Assembly (NCBI GenBank): GCA_022316685.1 | Contig: JAKJHU010000005.1 | Span: forward strand, 17,276,707 to 17,340,706 | DNA from: Progne subis subis | Taxonomy: Eukaryota > Chordata > Aves > Passeriformes > Hirundinidae | Direction of reading: 5' to 3' | DNA: 64,000 nucleotides | Shown: one piece after another, positions 1 to 14,574 of the stretch | Layout of the letters: the number at the start of each line of letters is the position of its first letter | Numbering within the stretch: position 1 is the stretch's first letter | Program-made: the position numbers and the translations under genes | The notes under the pieces: model-generated | What the model saw: the letters and a program-made list of their open reading frames with translations, nothing else | Databases searched by the model: none | What the model was told of the DNA's origin: nothing

Positions 1-2977
1 TTCTCTAGCTTACCTATATAAAATCTTGGATTTCATCCTGACAAGATTTTAAAACCATTTTTCTTCCTCCACTTCCTCCACCTGTGCAAACACTTGTAAA
101 AGTACAATGACTTTGGAATGTTGATTCTGTCTGAACAGCTTCTTAAGGAGAGACTGAAACAAACCATTCTGGGTTTCTTTTAAGCTGTTTCATTGATGTT
201 AGCAACCAGATCTCTGTTGTGTCCCTGGTAGACAATTGTTATTTTCTACCAATGTTCATCAACATAATGGCATCAAACTTCCTTTCTCAATTTACGCAAA
301 AGAATATGGGAAAATAAGAATTTTTTATTGTCATTTACACATCACAGACTTGCCAGAGATTAGATTCTGCAGTGTGGGATTTAGACTATTCTTGTTAAAT
401 GATTGCTAGGATAAGCTGACAGGTTCTCTTCTTTTAAAGATAGGCTACTCATTTACTAGCACCAGAGACTGGTAAAACCCAGGGAAAAGTGAGAACCCAG
501 ATATTCTCCTTGATGTGCAGAAAATACTGCTTTGCAGTGTTTGCTCTGCTTGTCTTGTTGCCATCCCTAAAGAACAGCAGAAAACGCTCCTTTTACAGGG
601 AGGATTTCAACCTTGCAGCTTTCTCTAAATGCATAATTTCAAAACTGTAGATTTATTTTAGAGTAGATTTCCTATGGGAATACAAAGTTGGAACAGACTT
701 CCTGATTCACTGAGGTCATCCTTTGCTTTGCCTGCAGTCTCAGGCAGTCACATCACACACACTCTTTTAACAACTCTTTTAGTGACATCCTAAATCTAGA
801 TGCACTTAGATATTTTGTGCATTAAGAGAATTTCTCAAAATAGTCCTGGTGCTAAAACTTTAGAATTTCTTAGTCTAACAAAGTAAAAGCATTTGCAACT
901 GGGTATCTGCTTTCATTGCACAGTAGGCTGCAGACTTGAGAAGTTCCCTTATTTAAAATCTTTCAATTTTTTTCCATCTCAGGCTGGGTCATTCCCATTC
1001 CCCTTATTTTTCTAGCCTTTGGCCTGGCATCCCTAATTTCATATTGGTTCTTTCCTCTGTCCTGTAATCTTTTTCTCTGTTCTCAAATTTTCTTACTTGA
1101 GACGACTTAAATATTTCTTGTTTGAGATGGCTTCAATATTTCTGGTAAATATTTTTCCTTTTTGATGTGACTGAACTGTCAGACAGGTAATGGCTAAATT
1201 TTTGACTACAAACATTTGCCTTCAAACCCTTCAGCACTCCAAATGCTTTCTTAAACTTGGATTTAACACCACTGGCTTTGCCTCCATTCCACCCTCATGA
1301 TTGCTTCCAGAACTGGTAAATTAGCAAGACAGAGCAAGAGTGTTTGAGCGCATCAGGGCATAAGGTGTGAAAGCAGTTAAATATGAAGTAGAAAAAAAAA
1401 GTGCCCTAGATAAGTACACAGCAATCTGTCAGCAACAAGAATAATAGAGAGTGGACCAGAAGATGTGCCAAATTTATCTCTTTTTGTTCTCCTGACTCCA
1501 TTTTTATGTTGGTTTGTTTCAGGGAAAGGAATAAGGAGGGCTGGCAAGGGGTCACAAAAGAGTCTGTTTGGTACAACTGGCAGTTGCTTTCAAAACGAGG
1601 AATACTCTCACTGGGGTGATGGCAGCTGGTGAGGAAGTAGCTGATAAAAGGTAAAAGATGTAAATCCAAAACACATCAAATTGCAATCCAGCACAAGTTC
1701 TGAAATGCTCCCGGTGTCAGTCCCACAGCCCAGCACAGTCACTCCTTCACCACCTTGTCTCATAATAGCCCTTTTCTCTTAACCACGGTAGCAGCCACTC
1801 TGTTTGGCATGCACTTGGAGCTTGTGTGAGACAATTGTGTAAATAACGAAATTGAAAATATCTTTTTCCTTCAAATAAGCTGTGAAAAGACTGAGCTGTG
1901 TAGGAGATGGATGAATACAAGGGAGGCTATGCCTTTTTATGTACTTAATAGCATAGCAGTCTGTGGGAGTCATGTTTTCTATCAGCTGAAGGAAATTGTA
2001 TACATCTACTGCACACCATCTAGCTGAAGGCATAGTTACAACAGATGATCCTTTAGAAGGCATCTATGTGTTCTTTAAATGTTCAATTATTTTGAGTGTT
2101 TATGATAATTGCATGTCTCAGGTTCAGTTCTCCATGGTGAAGTACGCTACAGTGCATGCTTTTGTTTCTTAGAGTGCATCGCTCAATTATTTGAACATGT
2201 GGGAATGAGTTGCTAATTACTTTTCAGTCATTATGTTTGATTTTAAGGTTTTGTATATTTAATCATATCCCATTCATTTAAATACTCAAAATTACCTTGT
2301 GATTTAAAACCTGCAGCCAGTTATGCTGGTTAGTGTTTAATACAGTGAACAAATCACTGCTTTTACACGTTACCATTTTTGTGATGCTTTATATCATGGC
2401 TAATATATTTTCATAATTTTCCCTCAGTACTTTTCATTTTGAAGAGCTGTAAAACCTTATCAGAAGAACAATAATAATGTGGGGTTTTGTATCTCCTTCA
2501 TTTTACAAGAGTAAAATAATGTAAATTCTCTTGGCATCGTTCCAAGTAATGTTTTTTTCCAAGCATATGCATACCAATGAATATTTTAGTCTTCCAACAT
2601 TCTTTTTTTCTGCCTTTAACCACAGTAAGAATGGCACTGTAAGTAGAAAACATATGCCACCCACATAATTTATTATCTTGATCCTAATGTCAGTTAAACT
2701 TTAGAAATCTTCAGTTAGTGACTTAAATTCTTCTAAAAAAGTGTTCTGTTGGTGACTACCAATACAGACCTAAGTTTGAGGGATTCTTCCAGTATTGAGC
2801 ATTCCATGAAAATACAGCTATAATTCAAACTGAGACAGATAGAGTTCAGACTTTTTAATCATCTATTTCACAAAATGAGGAAGAAAGTAATAACTCTGTC
2901 TGTGCTTTATAATGTTGTGCCTTGTTAATTTTTTATTTTTTTTTCTCATTTATTTTTTTGGCTGGCCACAGTAAAAG
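1..2977. other. Intergenic, nothing recognised
   Basis: AT-rich unique sequence. The open frames at 1406-1669 and 1779-2063 are short, lack domain features and look like chance. Confidence 0.7.
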
Positions 2978-3210
2978 CATAGGATCGTAGAATCTTAGAG
3001 TGGTTTGCGTAGGAAGGGACCTTAAAGATCATCCAGTCTAATTCCCACTGTCATGGGCAGGGATGTCATTGACTAGACCAGGTTGCTCAAGACTCCACCC
3101 AACCTGGCTTTGAACACTTCCAGGGGTGGTGCACCCACAGCTTCTCTGGGCAACTTACTCCAGTGCCTCACCACCCCCACAGTAAAGAATTTTTTCCTAA
3201 TAGCTGGAAG
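2978..3210 (-). mobile_element. CR1 LINE 3'-end fragment
   Basis: On the plus strand the copy opens with the reversed octamer tail (AGGATCGTAGAATCTTAGAG). The typical CR1 3' text follows: GGAAGGGACCTTAAAGATCA, ACCAGGTTGCTCAAGACTCC, and CTTCTCTGGGCAACTTACTC, ending near TTTTTTCCTAATAGC. On the minus strand it encodes the ORF2 C-terminus, readable as RKKFFTVGVVRHWSKLPREA. Sequence out to about 3290 could be a more diverged continuation. The copy is strongly 5'-truncated, as usual for CR1. Confidence 0.92.
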
Positions 3211-6200
3211 AGGAGAAGACCTGAAGCGTTCAAGCTGAGAGCCACTGCTGATGACACATTCTGCTACCAACTCTCTTTGAAGAGTTCTGTTCAATAGGCA
3301 GCTCTGTTACAACATAATGCACTGATCTCTGTGCCTGCTGGAAAGATCGGGTGACCACAAAAACCTCTGTTTGCTACATAGCATGTACACACGTTTTCTC
3401 TGTGCTTTGAAGAGGAGGGATGGTGACTTGGCAGTGGTGAGTCCCACCCACATGAAGATGCTGGGGGGACCCTGGTTGTAAGTCATGGGAAGCGGAACAA
3501 GAGAGTAGCACCACCTGGACTCTTACGGAGGGCCCTCATTTTGCTCAGTGGCAGTACAGATGTTATCTACAGGAACAGCTATCAGGATTTGTCTGCTTGC
3601 AGCCTGTGGAATGATCAGGCTTGCCTAAACTGAGGAAGTGAACAGTAATGTCATAAAATGGTTGTGTTAGCAATGTGTTTGTACTGTATATCCCGTCCAT
3701 TGATTACAAAAGTAATTCAATTCCAAAAATTACTGGAATTACAACACTAAACTATTTGACCATTCCATATTGTAATTACATGACACCAAAGCGTTTTGAG
3801 CATTATGTGTAATGAATAAAATTCTCTTTTGAAGCCTAGTGCCATGACATCCCACTGCATCAGTGCCATGCTAGGGGAGCTCTTCTGCAGGAAAGAGAGT
3901 TTCCAGTGAGTGATCTGTGATTTATTTTTATTATGAGACAAGCTAACCCCACCAATAAGCAATCTGTGTCTCAAGGCACTTACCAACAGGAAACACCGCA
4001 TTGTACCTGCTCCAGAGGTGAGCAGTCCAAGTGTCTGTTCAGATGGTAACCTCTTCCACCTCAAGTACTCTCAGTCCTTGGGTATGGCAATGGGACAGAG
4101 CAAAACATAATCTCAGTCTAAGGGGTTTTTCTGCTAAGCCCTGCCTGATCCCTGAAACCTGGACATCCTTGCGGCCAAGTGACTTTCCTGTAGGGATACG
4201 AAGGACATGCTTGCAGCGCTGCTAGCATCTCATCGTTTGAAGGACTGGGCAATCCATGGAAAAGACTATCCGTGATATGCAATAATTCAGCCTCAAATTA
4301 GATGATGCCTGCCAATGAATATAAATGACCACCTACACAGAAAAGCTGTCCAGATCTTCGCACTCTTTTCTCTCTTTATCATCTGCTGTTTTTCAGAAGG
4401 CTGACCTGTCTCTGTGCCAAAACTGCTCTGGATCCCTGTCGCTGTAGGACACGAAAGAAAGATGAAAGACTCCAAATATTTCAGAAGGGAAAGAGTATAG
4501 AAGGCTTTATTTTCTAATATTTACCACCTTTTATAAGGTATTCCAATATAGACTTAACATGATTGGTGACTAGGAATGACACCTCTCTAATCTCATTTGT
4601 GAAACTAGAGAAACAGCAAAACACCACCTGGAGAAAGATTGTTTTGGGAAAGGATAGTTTTTTTTGAGATGCTTTCTTGAGAACTTTTCCCTTGTGAAAC
4701 AGTTAAGCACTGTTAGTAGGCTAAAGTCTCTTAGACCAGAAGTATCAGGCCCACAGATCCCCATGCTTACACTAATATTACTGTTCTCAACAAAGTTACA
4801 CCATTTCCTTTTGATGAGTCTCTGAACAGACTCACCAGGAATTTCCCCACCTCCAATGACCTGGGAGGCCTGTAGCTCCTCCCTGTAAGGATCCCAGAAG
4901 TCTGAAAAGTCCCTCACAGGGACTGCTCCTTTAGGAGTCATAAATATTTGCCAACAAAACACCACTGGGGAAAGATGGGATCACATAACACAAATTTGTG
5001 ATACAGAACACACGGTAAAGAACAATCAACACAGTGAACCTGGAAGAATGTGGTCTTCCCCATTGCAAGAGCTAAGAAATGTAGCAGAGAATTGTGCTGC
5101 AGGTAGAGCTGAACTTACCATGTTATGAGGAAATGTAACAGGATCACTTGGCTTGTCTTGCCAGTATCTGATGAGGATGAGACTGTGAACACAAAGAAGA
5201 TAATGTCAATATAAGAATCTGTTTCCAGATATTATGGCAGCCAAAGTTTGGAAAAATGTAAATGTTGGAAAAGCCTGACGAAATATGAAACAAACAGATG
5301 CAAATGTTCCAAAGCAAAATAGAAGTGTAAAAGTTGATACCTCAATAAAAAATAAAATTCACTTCATGAAGCAGAATTTATTATTGTAGGTTTGGAAGTA
5401 AACACATGGGTCCATGATTTTGTGCATAAATATAATAGAAAGGTCTATTTTGTGTATCCTTTTGAACCGGAAATTTTTTGGAAGTAGGTTTTTTTTTTTC
5501 AAAGTAATGTTGTGTTGCTTTTTCCTACCTCTTTGCAGAGTATCTGGAGTTCTGGATTTATAACTAAGTACATATTGCAGAACAGGCAGATCCCCATAAG
5601 CATGAAATCCACTTCTATGTGCAGTCATAAATCTTAAAAGCACTATCTTTATCAGCAAGAAAAATAAGTGAAGACTCATTTTGACTGTGTGTATTTGTGC
5701 ATCATCTTGTTTCCTCTGAGTTTTGTTTTTATTTTTCTCCCCTACATATATTCTCATCAGAGGTTTAGAGCATTGTCTCTACCTATTTTTGTTCTCTGAA
5801 TGCCACCAAATGTTTAGAGGAAGAATGAAAGATTTGTGCTCAGCACAGACTAAGATAGGTTTATAAGCTAGTCAGCTAGTGACAGGTATTGACACGATTC
5901 CCAGTAAAAATTTGAGACGCTGGAACAGAGGATGAGGTGGAGATTCTCTGGGGATTTCACGGAGGAGAGCTCAGCTTTACGCATGCTGTGCGGCCCGTGC
6001 CCCACATACAACCCCCAGCGAGATACAGGAAAGGCTGCTGAGAAAAAATGGCAGTCAGGAGCATTAATTCATGTGCCTGAAGCTCCGTGCCTAAAGGAGG
6101 CAGTTGGAAAGAGGGCCAGTGGGCCAGATGAGTCATTTTCTCAAGGGCTGGATTGAATCAGAGACTGTGGGCTGAGTGTTCCTCATCTTGGAGTGCTGGT

Positions 6201-9200
6201 TTGATTTCACCACCATTTTAGCTTAAAAGAAAGAGGCCAAAGCTGATATTTATGAAGTTGTTTTTGCATGAGGCATCTGCTTGGTGGAAATGGCAAGGGT
6301 GAAGTGATTTTAGTAAGTGTTTCCTCACTAGAGTAGAGCGGCTTCAAGCCAAGCTGGGCACGTCCCTGATGTCCATTTATGTCTGTATTTTCATCATCTT
6401 TGCTGTACCTGCTCTGAATTCATATTAGCCATGTCTGACTCCAAAATTTTATCTGAAATTGTTTATCAATCAACATATCTGCCCTTCAAGTCTTAATTTA
6501 CTAGAATGTTGTTCAATTAACATTTTTTAATAAATGATAAACTTTTCAGTTGTTAACAAAGCCAAGTACGAATCACATTTTATATTAGTGACGGATGATA
6601 GAAGTGAACATGCCAAGAGTGATAACTGCATCAGGCAATTCTTGCACTGTAGTTGTAGATTTGCTTTCTTGCTGGCTTTCTGTCAACCTTATGTTTCTCT
6701 AAATTCATTGCCCAGTGATCTTTTTTAATGTACAAATCATAATATCATAGAATAATTTACATTGGAAATATTGCAGGTATATCATATTGCATACTCCTTG
6801 AGAAAAAAAATATAGTGACATTCTCAAATGTCATGAGCATAATTAGAGTGTTTGTTTTTAATTCCTCTATGCACAGAAAAAGGTTTCATCAGAACAAACT
6901 GTTTCTTAGTGATTGTAATTGAGGTCTGTAAATCACATGACATGCTTATTGGGACCATCTCATTAATTCCTTGCACAACTAGGCAAAACATTAGTATTAG
7001 TTGCACTATATTTACTTGACTGCATTTAGAACAAGAATTTAGCTTTTGTACCACTTTACTTTCTCAAGATTGGCTAAATAAAATTAAGGTCTATACAGTA
7101 ACACTAAGAAGAAATACCTGGTCTTGCTGAAGTAGTTCTTTACCCTCCTACATAATGCTGTGAATTCTCCAACAGAAGTAGTGTAAATACTTTGATTCAC
7201 AGTATTTGTAATTTAAAATCATAGTTTTAGTTCAAGGCTTCACTAAAGCCATGGTGTTCTTCTGAATATGTTGCCCTCATAGCTCTCTAGCCCTCAAAAC
7301 ATCCACACCACCAACAGCTGTAGCAGAGACAGAAGGAGACTTGTTCTCAAAGAAATACCTCAGTGACCTCCTGGCTGGGGGGTTTGCCTGCTCCTGTACT
7401 GAGGGGAGGTCCATTTTGCTTCACCAAAAACTGAGAGTAAGCACATGAGCACGGATTTTGAGAACACAGAAACTGTCAACAAGTTCATGATATGGGCCAG
7501 AGAGTAGGGCAGAATCACAAAATTATGATGATTACGATGACGTGCAAGTCACCAAAGGTGCAATGGACCCTGACACTTTCTCATAAGCGAGATGCATGAA
7601 ACACCGTGTCTATTTGCCTACTTGCATAAAATCCTTTTAAAGAAACTTTTCCTCTGATTTATCCAAAAGGTCTGTGGAAGAAAGTGGACACAGTGTGACA
7701 CTGGAAAACACAATTTCAGCCCAATACCCAACCCACTTTGCATGTGGCTACTGCTCAAATAAGAAAAAAATGAGTGTCATGAGCCAGCTGGACACATCTT
7801 TTCCCCATCTGTTCTGTATTTATTTATTTTTTCAACATTTGATTTACTGTTTAATGTTTATATTTCTCTTATTTGGTACTCAGTGGAGAACTACAAAAAC
7901 TCATTGAGGTCTCCTTCTGTTCCAATTATCCTGGAATTCCCACAGTCAAACATGACTGTAAAACCAAGCCCTGCCACCAAACATACTACATTTTATTTAT
8001 GTGCTTATAACACAATCAATAACTGTGTATTTCCCAGCTACCTTTATGCACTCACTACAAGAGTAAAAGAATGTTAGAATGTCTAATTTGACTTAGGAAC
8101 ATTCTCTTTTCCTTTCAAAGAATAAAGAAATTTCTAATAGATGAACAAATAGTCATAATTCTAAACCTAGTTAGGAGCAATCCTAAATCCTCAAAGTCTT
8201 TCTTCACTTCCTGAGGTGAAAGACAAGAAACACAATGTGTTTATTCTTGGAAAATTAAAAAAAAAAAAACTGAAGGGAAGAACTGGAGGGAAATGAATCC
8301 TAATGCTGAATGTGTCTCATAGGATGTTCTTTTCAGTTCCGATTTAAGTCAGTCATTGCATCTCTGGGAAATTTCAAGGCTGCTAACCTGCCTTGGAAAG
8401 CAATTTCTGACATATTCTCAATAAATTAGTTCAGTTTTGTTCTTAAAAGACTGCTTCTTCATACTTGTTAATATTTGTATTGTAGCTCTGCTGCTGCGGG
8501 GATACAAGTAAAGACAACTAGGGGAGGAAAAGAGTTACCAAGTGATCATAACCTTCATAAGCATTTAATGAATTAACAGTAGCCCGTACAATCCCTCCTT
8601 CTGGCAGCAAAAAGTTAAAGCCAGATCAGCTTTTTCTTAGAACAACTAAATCCTAAGCACTCCCAAACATTTCAGACCAAGCAGTTCTGGGGAGTCTACA
8701 TGCAGGAACTGGAGTTTGAAGGGGCTGCAGGCCACCACATGCGCCTCCTTACCAGTTTTTCTGCAGCTCAGCAGCAAGCGCTGTCACAAGCTCTACCATT
8801 TTTTCTGGGCCAGGAGTATGATCTAAAGTTACAAGTAACCAGCACTGCAGGGAAATACATAGTTTCCTGGAAGGAACATCGCTGAAGCTTTGAGTTTGGC
8901 CATGTCTGCCAAGCAGACGTTTCAATACTGCACTCCACAGGCTGCTGTTTTGAAGACCGCAGCTACTCAGCTCTTGCCTGCTGCCTCAGTTCCTAATATA
9001 TGGGTAAGAAACTGCCTGTGCACAAAACAATAGGAAACAACCACTTCTTATCTGCAATCCTACTGTCACGCTCATGACACTGGTTCTGGTTTTGTAATTT
9101 CATTTGGGGTTGTAAATATTTCTTGGAAAACCACAACAGTCATCCCAACAGGACAAGAGGGATGATGGAGTTTACACCAACCATGAGCACAGAGCAGGAG

Positions 9201-10602
9201 GTGGCCAGAACAGCAGCTGCTCCTGCTATTACCATTTACTGTCTGAGTAGCATGAATTCATAACTACCAGTAGTATATAGCTCCTTTTAGTTATTTGGTT
9301 ATTCTGTTATTTAAAACATAGTTATTGAAATAATAATATTCAGTTCATGTTCTGTGAAGAACATAGAAACAGAACAATCCAGGTTTCCTGCTTTTCATAT
9401 TACGCAAAACAAAGTGTATTGTACTTTATACCTGTTGTTTGCCTGATTTCCAAAATTTAGATTTATGGTTATGTTCAGTACCAGAGGTAAGAAAACAATG
9501 GTCACAGTGCGATGAATTTTGGATTAAGCACCTCTCACTTAGAAACATCTGTTCTTTTGTGTTTCCTAAAAGTTTGCATGGTGTTTATTTCATTAAATCT
9601 CCTGTGCAGCATTTCCGATTTTTTTAGACTTCAATAACTTTCTTTCAGAAAAAGAAGACAGATAGTGGTACTGTCTAGGAAAAAAGCCAAGATAGGCTTT
9701 TTAATAACAAACTCAGGGCTCCTGAGATCCATGGGAGAAGCAGTAAATGTACAGCCAGCAGAGAGGGCAGCCCGGAGAGCTCCAGCAGGACTGAGCCTCC
9801 CTGTTGGACACACCAGTATCAAGAGGCTGAAAATGCCACTGAGGATAACTGGCCAAGAGAAACAGCGCTAAGACAATTCCTAACCATTGAATTGCTGCAG
9901 AGCCTGACAATAAAGATTTTAGATCTGGAGGATCTGGGCAGGACAGAAATGGTTATAGGGCATGTGTATAGTCCTGGAGATCTGGAGAATGCTCTGAAAA
10001 GGTTTAGATATTTTTGGCAAGTGCTCAGGGCAAAATCAGGACCACTCTAAATTATGTCAGCTGCCTGGCAATTACACACAGTACCATGCAGGAGACATAA
10101 GGCTGGGCTCTCTAGGACCCTACTGGTGCAGCCAGAGAGGTGAGTTACACTGGTGCAGTTTGCTGCCTCTTAGCTGATCTCTGTCAAAACAGGAGGGGAT
10201 GATTTCAAGAAGTTTTAGTTTTCTCCATCTGATTTCATAACACAAAGTCACATGACATAGTCAGAGATCTGTTTGGGAATAGAAAAAATATTTTTGAAGT
10301 AAACATCTTAAGCTTTGTTATTGGTAAAGAGTCAACATTATTTTTGTATGTCTATGGCCCAGGAGTTAATAACATTATATTTAATCAACAGAAAGCACTT
10401 TTGAAATTAACTTCATTTGGAACAGCATCTGGCTTTATAACATTGATTTTACACTTCATTGGGTTGATTGTTACATTGCTATTAAAGGACCACCACATTT
10501 TATGTATGATTGTTGTTAAAGACAAAGCAGAGTTAAAAGACTTGCCCTCTGTTATAGCTGCTACAGGTAACTAAGAGAAACTACAGATAGTTGCAAAATT
10601 GA
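3211..10602. other. Intergenic, nothing recognised apart from a possible CR1 remnant
   Basis: Unique AT-rich sequence. Several frames of 60-132 codons occur on both strands without recognisable domains, splice context or codon bias. A possible CR1 tail is noted at 6735-6795. Confidence 0.7.
6735..6795 (-). mobile_element. Possible short CR1 tail remnant
   Basis: The plus strand reads AATCATAATATCATAGAATA followed by a degenerate version of the GGTTGGAA block. It resembles an antisense CR1 octamer tail with about 40 bases of 3' UTR, but is short enough to be chance. Confidence 0.35.
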
Positions 10603-10855
10603 AAATCATAGAATCACAGAATAGTCTGGGTTAGGAGGGACCTTTAAAGGCTACCTGGACCAACCGCTCTGCAATGAGCAGAGACATCTTCAACTAGATC
10701 AGGTTGCTCAGGGCCCCATAAAACTGACTTTGAACACTTCCAGGAATGGGGCATCCACAGCTTCTCTGGGCAACTCATTCCAATGCCTCATAAAAAATGT
10801 CTTCTTTATATCTAGTATGAACTCACCCTCTTTTTATTAAATCATTTCCTCTATA
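10603..10855 (-). mobile_element. CR1 LINE 3'-end fragment
   Basis: The plus strand starts ATCATAGAATCACAGAATAG (antisense CR1 tail). It continues with GGAGGGACCTTTAAAGGCTA, a GATCAGGTTGCTCAGGGCCC block and a CTTCTCTGGGCAACTCATTC block. It then fades through ATATCTAGTATGAACTCACC toward 10855. It contains several substitutions relative to the other copies and a small deletion near 10790. Confidence 0.9.
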
Positions 10856-10984
10856 TTCACCCGAACTTTTCTGCTGATATTAATGACCCTTGTCATGAAT
10901 ACAAGCATGATTGGATTTGATGCAAAGTGCTGCTGTTTTCTTGATTTGACATTAAAATCCAGCACCAGTACCACAGAATGAAAT

Positions 10985-11049
10985 AGAAAAAAAAGAAAAA
11001 GAAAAAGGGAAAAATAAACCCCAAGACAAACAAACAAACAAACAAACAA
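10985..11049. repeat. Purine tract followed by a (CAAA)n microsatellite
   Basis: Only A and G from 10985 to 11014, then about six CAAA units from 11027. It lies just beyond the CR1 fragment ending near 10855. Confidence 0.9.
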
Positions 11050-11925
11050 CCACCAACCTGGGAAAACTGGTAAAAATAAATACTTCTTCCATACAAAGCC
11101 AGTGCCTTTGTGTCCTTGCTTCCCTCCCCAGATGTCCCTCACAGACCAACACAGGAAAGGCTGATGTGTAGTACTGGTGAATCAGCGTGGCTGGCCCTAA
11201 GCACAGTGGCAGAGTTTCATATACCTGATGATAATTTAGATAGCTAAATCTCCTGCACCCACTCTAGCCAACTTGTGTAGGAGGTATGAATGCAGGTGCA
11301 AGGAGGAAAAGGCATCACATATTATTCCATGCATTGTTCTATTTATTGTTAAGGAGAAAAAGTTCTAATAAGACTTTTGTTATAACACATTTGTTAAAGT
11401 ACACAGACACACCCCTGGAAGAATGGAAACAGTTATTAGATAGGGTACAATCACTGACAGAATCACTGTAATAAAAATTTTTTTTTAAAAAAATTGTAAT
11501 TTATTAATATCTTTAAAATATCCTAACTAAAGCTCTACTTATATGATCAGGCTTTGTTACCAATTTAGTAATTTCTGTCCCAGTCTGTGTTTACTCATGT
11601 ATAGGAGCATTATTAGGGTCAGATTCTTTTGGAGCAGAGCCTTTATCTATGCTATGTGAGTACAAAAACAACTAAGAGCCAGGCTGTCTCTGCAGGCAAA
11701 AATCAGTGTAATAAGATATGGGGGAAATTTGGGAGCTTGGAGACACTGATGTTGATGGGAGACATGTCTTCTCCAGAAGGTGAGGATGCTGCACCCCTGA
11801 GAGGAGAGCAGCAGGCTGTGTGGCGGCTGGGAACTCCAGGACTTAATCTTATGTCTCTCCTGCTTCCTTTTCTGTCTGCCAAGAGCTATTAACCACACAT
11901 GCACAAACAAACCAGGAATAGTTAC

Positions 11926-11974
11926 ACATGCTTTTAAAAAGCTTGTGCTTGAATTGCTTCTTTTAAAAGCGTGT
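11926..11974. repeat. Inverted repeat, hairpin-forming
   Basis: Arms ACATGCTTTTAAAA (11926-11939) and TTTTAAAAGCGTGT (11961-11974) match at 13 of 14 positions around a 21-base loop. No transposon ends or RNA gene could be assigned. Confidence 0.75.
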
Positions 11975-14534
11975 TTATACCACCAATCAAAGCTAACAAT
12001 ATCTCCCAGCCAGTCAGTTGCACTCACTGTTTCTTGTAAAATACAGCCTAAATGCCCCCCTACTCTCCCCAGACAGCCCTCCCCCCTCACAGTGGAGGGC
12101 TGCTGGTGGCAGCTCCTTGCCCTTGCACTCTGCTTTCTGCTCTGTTCAGGCAATATTAGAAATGTTATGCTCCATCTTGTCACTGGGCTGATCTTTCTTC
12201 AGAGGCAATGGCATTCCTCTTTCATGCAACGTGAAGCCATGCTCAGTGCTGGCAGAAAGGGAAAAGAAAGTTTCAGGTGCAATAATTTCCCACACAAATC
12301 CACTCACACATCCAATGCAATCCAGCTCTCTCTGGCTGTGTCCTGCAGAGTGCTTTGTGCTGAAGAGTATCCTTGTGGGGTCTCCTGGGCTTCTGAAACA
12401 TCTGCTGCACTTTGATTTTTAAAATCCTTTACTGGGAAGTAATTGAAAAGTAAAGAATACATAGGCAGGAAAACACTGAGCAGTTTTCAGGACACAAGAG
12501 AATCACAGTAGGAACTGACTGAAAGTTTGATTAGGCTCTTTAGTCTATAGATGTTGAAAATCGCTAATTAATACTGAGTGGTGATATAGATTATTTAATT
12601 AGCAGTCTCCAATGAACTGCAGCTGATGAATTTTGTACTGGAGTTATTTCTGACAAAATGACATTGCCTTTCTTTCTGAGCTCCTAGAAACAGAGTTAAG
12701 AATAACTCGATTTTAGTGCAAAGTTGCAGAATAGCAATTCCAGGGAAACAAGCCTTCTCATTATCGAAAGCACTACAGTGCAACTTCTACCAGTTGCCCT
12801 GACAATGTGTCTAACACTGCCTTGGAGAAACCCAGTGCAAGGTGTTGAGTGGGTGTTTCATACTACTTGCTTATTAAAACTTTGGTCTTTGCCCAAACTT
12901 CCACAAGGTCTCCCAATTAGTGCCAAGTGGTGATGGTTTTGATTATGTGGATGTTTTTCCATGAGGAAATGGGGTCCCACTGCGGCTTTGAAAGAAAGAG
13001 TCCCAAGAATAATATATCTTGAGTTCGGTTTATATTAATATATTTACTTTGTATTGAAATCCTGCAGATATCAAACTTGTATGTATAATGTAAATGAAAA
13101 ATGTATAATGAGGAAAACAATGATAAACAACAATACCTAAATATATTCTGGTCTTTAAAATAGCAGTAGCAATTACTTTTCAGAAAACAGCAGAGAGCAG
13201 AGATAGGGAGCAGTTAATAATAGTGACAAGCTGCAAATGTGAGATAATTTTACTCAAAGCCACTCCTATCACAAATTAGTACTTAAATTACTTGTCTTTG
13301 CTCTAAAAGCCATTTGGATCAGCCATAACTGACTCCTGGTGCATATCAGTATCTGTTATTATTAAAATAAATCAGTCCTCCAATGATATTGTTAAAAGAA
13401 CTTCTTGGATTTCAAAGAGGCTTTGAGCAGTGTTACTTGGATTATTTCTGAAATTAACACATATAAGAGATAAGCATTTTTACAGAGACAGAATAAATCG
13501 GGGTACAATTTTGTCTCTGTTGTACATGTTGGGAAATGTAAAAATGAGGGAAGACTGGGGACCTTCAGAGGATATATAAAGGTTTAGAAGATTTTGGCTT
13601 GGCATAACTAACAAATTCTTATTCTTACAAATTGAATAGAAGGAAAACACGGAAACAGACTGGAAGAAAACTCCTGCATACATTCATGCTGATGTCAGTT
13701 GCAGAAATCAGGAGTGGCAACACTGCAGACACAGCTCAGTCTGAGTGGCTCATAAGCAATCCCCAGTGTATGAGACCAGAACAAAGTAAGTTTACTCCTG
13801 CTACCAAATTTTGGTGGTTTTGATGCTTCTCCCTTGAAGTTCCAGACCTCTAAGTGTGGACTGGGAAGTGGTAGTCCTGGCAGACAAGGAGGGATTTTTT
13901 TTTCTTATTAGGGCAAAATCATTAGTGAGACATTATTAATCAACATCTGGCCAGACTTCCTGAGAAAGGCAACAGAGAGGCTCAGCTATGCAAGTACAAA
14001 TTGCTTGAAAGACTATTCTCAAAAGAAACTAATTCATCCCTGGATCTCCCCTGCCCTCTCAATCCAGGAGCCTCATAGCAAAATTATTCTTATAAAACAC
14101 AAATTTCATCCTAGTTGGAACTGCTCTGATTGACTTGGATCTTTAGGCCAAAGACAAAAGGCCTCCTTATTTTCCACTTTAGATTGAAAAAAGGATGTCC
14201 TATTTATTGAATAAATAGGAACATCAGTGATAGCAAGAGGAAGGTGTGACCTATGTCAGCATACAAGGAGAAATGCTGAACTTCTATTGTATTCTTCTCT
14301 TTTTGAAACAGAAATTGCTCTGAAAAAAGGGCAGTTTAATGAAATTGGGCCTTCTTTTATTCACATCACATATTCCCTCTGCATTGGAACTAAATTTGGC
14401 TCAGGTGATTGTTCAGATTGTCTATGCAACTAGTCAAAATAGAAGCAGCTGAAAGGGAAAGATGAACAAACATTTGTTCTGCAATAGCTGTACTGTGGGA
14501 GGATGATTCAAACCCCCTTATAACACTTTTTTCA

Positions 14535-14574
14535 CCCCCTTTTTTTTCTTTTTTCTTTTTTTTTTTTTTTTTTT
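14535..14574. repeat. Pyrimidine-only tract, 40 bases
   Basis: C5 followed by T runs with single C interruptions, ending in 19 T. Confidence 0.95.

Noticed and set aside
11647..12415. Overlapping open frames of 178 codons (minus) and 156 codons (plus)
   Set aside because: No recognisable domain on either strand, no splice or codon-use support, and the frames mirror each other in a GC-richer patch; chance frames are likelier.
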